The position numbers and the translations under genes are program-made. Below, piece by piece: positions 60,801 through 64,000 of a DNA stretch of 64,000 bases (its first letter is position 1; every line of letters begins with the position of its first letter). Origin of the DNA: Todiramphus chloris collaris (taxonomy: Eukaryota; Chordata; Aves; Coraciiformes; Alcedinidae); assembly GCA_025345505.1 (NCBI GenBank), contig JANVCC010000010.1, positions 42,001,772 to 42,065,771 on the forward strand, given 5' to 3'. A model generated the notes under the pieces. That model searched no databases, was not told where the DNA came from, and saw nothing but the letters and a program-made list of their open reading frames with translations.

Positions 60801-62159
60801 AGCCTGCCTTGTTTACTAGATGTTCTAGATAAAGCTTTAATTAAAAATTGTATCCCTTATTTCACAATTGAAAGTTCAGTTGGGGACAGGTTTTAGGAAA
60901 AATGAGAAATTCACTGAAGAACAAGAAACTTTCTGAAGCTGGACATAAGATATGTGATGACAGCAGCTAAGAAAATACAAAGTAAATAACATAAGTGGTG
61001 TTCATTTTTATTATTTTAGAATAAATATTTGTTATTTATTCTATAATTACTTTGAAATAATTTGTGGACACTTTTTATCAGCTTATTAAACTAATGTCAG
61101 AAAGCAGAGTGGAAAACTAATTTTCTATTAAAAATGTTAATCTGGGGAAGGTTAGGGTACTGGGAATTATACTGAGGTAAGTTTACGTCTGAATCACTGC
61201 TTTAGATCTAGCCAAAGGCAAATGTCACCCAAGGTTTTTGTCTGAGTGAATTCTTGTTCAGTTGCCTCTGGGAAATAAATCAGTGGTCCTACTGTTAACA
61301 TATTCTTGCCCATTCTTTGTTTATAGATGCTGCACTCCTAACTTTGTGGGGGACCTCTGGACAGGGGTAACAGCTTGATAAGGAGAATCGGGAATTCTGC
61401 CCTGTGGAGAAATTTGGCCCCAAGGAGGTAAATGAGGATCTTCAGAGCGACACTGGCAGCAAAACAATGCCAGTGCCTGTTTCTCCTCTGGGGCGAATCG
61501 ATGTGTTTTACTGTAGGGATGCTCACTGTTGAGGGAACTGCTGTCGCACTGGGGAGCAACTGTATGGGTTCTGAGAACAACTTTGTTTCTGAGACCAGCT
61601 TTATTCCTAAGCGGTCTGATTTAATCCTTTTCATGTAAAATCTTGATTGCAAGTGTCTGTTAAGAGTCCAGCTATCAAAAAGGATAAAACACAGTACTTC
61701 ATGCTAGTTGCTTTGATTGTATTTCTTACTAATACTTCCCAGAGATGTATTGTGAAACTCTGTAATGTCTAAGAAGAATGTATTTCCTCAAATCAAGTTA
61801 AAACCAGTACTCCTGGGAGCAACTTCTGTATTTTGCACACATTTATTTATAAGACCCCAAAGCCATCACTATTTCACGTAAAGAGAGTAAAGGAACATCT
61901 CTGCTGGTAGTGAATTTAAGATGGGCCCACATTCCGGCACAGCTGGGTAACAAAGCACTAACATCGAGTATAGATCAGACGGGTTGCTACATTACAAAGC
62001 ACAACGGCTCTTCACACACATCATCTGCCCCTTGGCACCCAATTTGCTGTCTAGTGTTTTCCTTTCAGCCCGGTAATTAAAGGAGTAGTTCGACTGTGAC
62101 AACCTATGCACATACACATCTGCCGTAGCAGTTCAACGGATTTGTTTTTAATTCTGAGG
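57838..62159. other. Intergenic, no gene recognised
   Basis: Mostly AT-rich. It holds a partial triplication of a TTTTGAGATCAGG unit near 60675-60715. 58640-58860 and 61330-61630 are more GC-rich and contain short open readings on both strands without recognisable protein content. Confidence 0.55.
60675..60712. repeat. Tandem GAGATCAGG-type repeat
   Basis: The unit TTTTGAGATCAGG occurs twice, separated by a T run, followed by a diverged third copy (TTTTTGAGACC). Confidence 0.8.
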
Positions 62160-62350
62160 AAGCCTTTGCGGTGCTCGGCTCCCGGTGGCCGAGCGCTGCC
62201 CGGAGGCCGCGGCGGGTGCTTTACAATGGTGGCGGCGGCTCCCGGGGTGCGTGGCCGGGACCTGCCGGGGAAAGCGGCGGCCGTTCTCCTTCCCGCCGCT
62301 CATGCCCAGCTCTGCTCGGCGCTCTGGAGGCGTCTCCCGGCAATCGCCTG
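62160..62350. promoter_or_regulatory. Isolated CpG-rich patch, possible promoter / first exon
   Basis: About 190 bases are rich in G, C and CpG, in sharp contrast to the AT-rich surroundings. On the plus strand an ATG at 62226 in a good context (ACAATGG) opens a 47-codon reading (MVAAAPGVRGRDLPGKAA...) that ends at 62369, with a weak donor-like GTAAAT at 62366. This could be the promoter and first exon of an unrecognised transcript. It could also be a distal CpG island. It is not recognisable as PTPRQ, the next gene in human. Confidence 0.45.
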
Positions 62351-62369
62351 CTCTGGTTACCAACTGTAA

Positions 62370-64000
62370 ATTTAAGAAGTCATCTAATAAGTGCGTTTTG
62401 TTCGTGCCAGGAAATTTATAGGCTCTGCTTTTCTATTGAGAAGCAGGGTTTTGTATCTTCTGTAAACGTCTTTAGAGTCTTTAGAGTTGCTCCTGTGTTA
62501 TGCTGGTGTGCACCTGTCTTTTGATGAGCAAATGGAATAGAAATCACCGTAAACTTACACTGTTTATCTTTGTTCCTCTTGAACACCCGAGCAAGGCACA
62601 CCAAGGAGCTCTGCAGGTGTGCTTAGTACTTCCATGGAAAAGCGTTTTAAGCCTTGTTTTGAACACTGTCAAAGGGGCATCTTGCTAGAAATGTGTACTG
62701 TGGAAAGCAACCAGAGTCCCTTGAGGGAAGGGGTGTGTGTGTGTGTGAGCAGATTTCAGTGTATTTTGATCTAGTAATCACTAGTAAAACTTACAAAACC
62801 AGAACATTTTTACACCGAGGTGTTTTTAAATGAGTAATGAACAACAGGCATGTTCACGGTTCAGTTAAGTTAGAGGAGGGCCTTCTTACCTCAGGAAACT
62901 TTATATGAGACCTGGGAAGGGGCAGGGCCAGAGCAAAGACACAACTCTTGGGTGCACCATTGGCTACTGCTCCATCTATGTGAAGTATAAATACATGTAT
63001 TCATTTTTCTCTTATGTCTTAGATATTCTAACACAATTTTCTTTAGAAGCTGTTGTGATTCAAACACATAAGAGACACTGAGACTATAATGTTTCTTTCT
63101 CTATGGATCAAGCAATACTTCTCCTGCTTTTATTAAAATATTTATTTAAGGTAAGAAAAATATTCCTTTTTTTGAAGGTGGATAGATATTGTAATTGAAT
63201 GTTGAAAGTGGATGGTTCATGATTTGGACTGGGTTTTTTTTTTGTCATTCTAGCAGTCACAGGGAGCTCTCAGTTATTGCTATTGAGCATTTCCAGTCTT
63301 CCTTCTAGTTAAATTGTTGGAAGCTCTTTTGAGATTCTTGTTTTGCTTTATTGCTTATAGTTTAATGTTGTTCCTCAGAGGAAGTAAGAGATCCCAGCAT
63401 CTTTAAGTCCTAAGGTAGCTCATAGTTCTTGGTAAATTGTTACTTTAAGAACACTGTGGAGACATGCATGGTGATACTGAAAATCCAAGGTCATTCTGGG
63501 ACTAGGGGGTATACTCTGGCTGTGCCTTTAGGAAGTGTATTTTGCAAAAAGTATTTTATATTCTGATCCAAACCTGCCATTTGTGGGTTAGCCCATCATA
63601 TTTGACTGTTACTGAAAGAACCACACATATAGGAACCACAGGTATCTTGCTGCTTAATTTTCTAGTATGCTTTGCAGTAGCATTTTCCATATTTGTATAT
63701 GTTTAGTTTTAGTATGTGTAGTCTTTATTTTGCATTTAGCATAATGTGCTTTGCAGCAAAGGTGATTTCAAAGCACACTGTGTCGACTGCTGATACAAAT
63801 GTCACTCCTTTGCTTTGGAGAAATGAGCCATATATTTGGAGTGGTGAAATGCTGCTGTGGTACTCAGCCTCCTGGTACATTCCTTAAGAATATCCAGATA
63901 GTGTCTGGTTTTGCTGGCCCATTTTGAGCTTGAGAGCAAGTGATTTTTGTGGAAGCCATTGTGCAGCAGTCTGTGATTTGCCCTAGTCAGGGAAGTTTCC
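62370..64000. other. Intergenic or intronic tail of the window
   Basis: It contains a short (GT)n run near 62734-62749. No exon was recognised on either strand. Confidence 0.55.

Noticed and set aside
1-64000. CRISPR arrays, bacterial operons, tRNA or rRNA genes
   Set aside because: The window is vertebrate intron and exon sequence. No regularly spaced repeats or structural RNA genes were recognised.

Overview
The window is bird nuclear DNA. It is AT-rich, carries CR1 LINE fragments, an ERVL-type LTR of the kind common in birds and a retroviral solo LTR, and holds one large multi-exon gene read left to right with GT-AG introns. I recognise the gene as the C-terminal half of otogelin-like (OTOGL), a secreted mucin-like glycoprotein of the acellular gels of the inner ear. 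The paralogue OTOG is the main alternative. The call rests on family knowledge and domain order, not on a database search.

Layout. 1-9879 is upstream intron with no exon I could support. 9880-24927 holds ten exons: the end of a VWD domain, C8, a 27-nt microexon, an arabinofuranosidase-B-like (AbfB) domain on two exons, and a TIL-like cysteine block. 25836-28602 is a large Ser/Thr/Pro-rich mucin-type exon. 29266-53502 holds 21 more exons: a VWC-like module, a last VWD, C8, TIL, a run of phase 1-1 VWC-like exons, and a C-terminal cystine knot ending in a stop at 53500-53502. A polyadenylation signal lies at 54126. The other 31 exons (about 4.0 kb of coding sequence) join in frame with no stop or indel.

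The most interesting point is the mucin exon. Its first 1.7 kb changes reading frame at least four times, while the last 1.04 kb is open. A strong internal 3' splice site at 27561-27562 marks the start of the open part, and its phase fits the preceding exon exactly. Splicing there would discard the whole broken section, so I infer that the exon was shortened from its 5' side by splice-site switching.

Downstream of the gene are a 5'-truncated CR1 with a damaged reverse transcriptase (55575-57284), a solo LTR with a perfect 6-bp target duplication (57488-57831), and an isolated CpG-rich patch with a short ORF (62160-62350). In human the gene after OTOGL is PTPRQ; no PTPRQ exon was recognised here. 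A 100-N assembly gap at 19455-19554 lies inside an ERVL-type LTR, so an unknown amount of proviral sequence may be missing.
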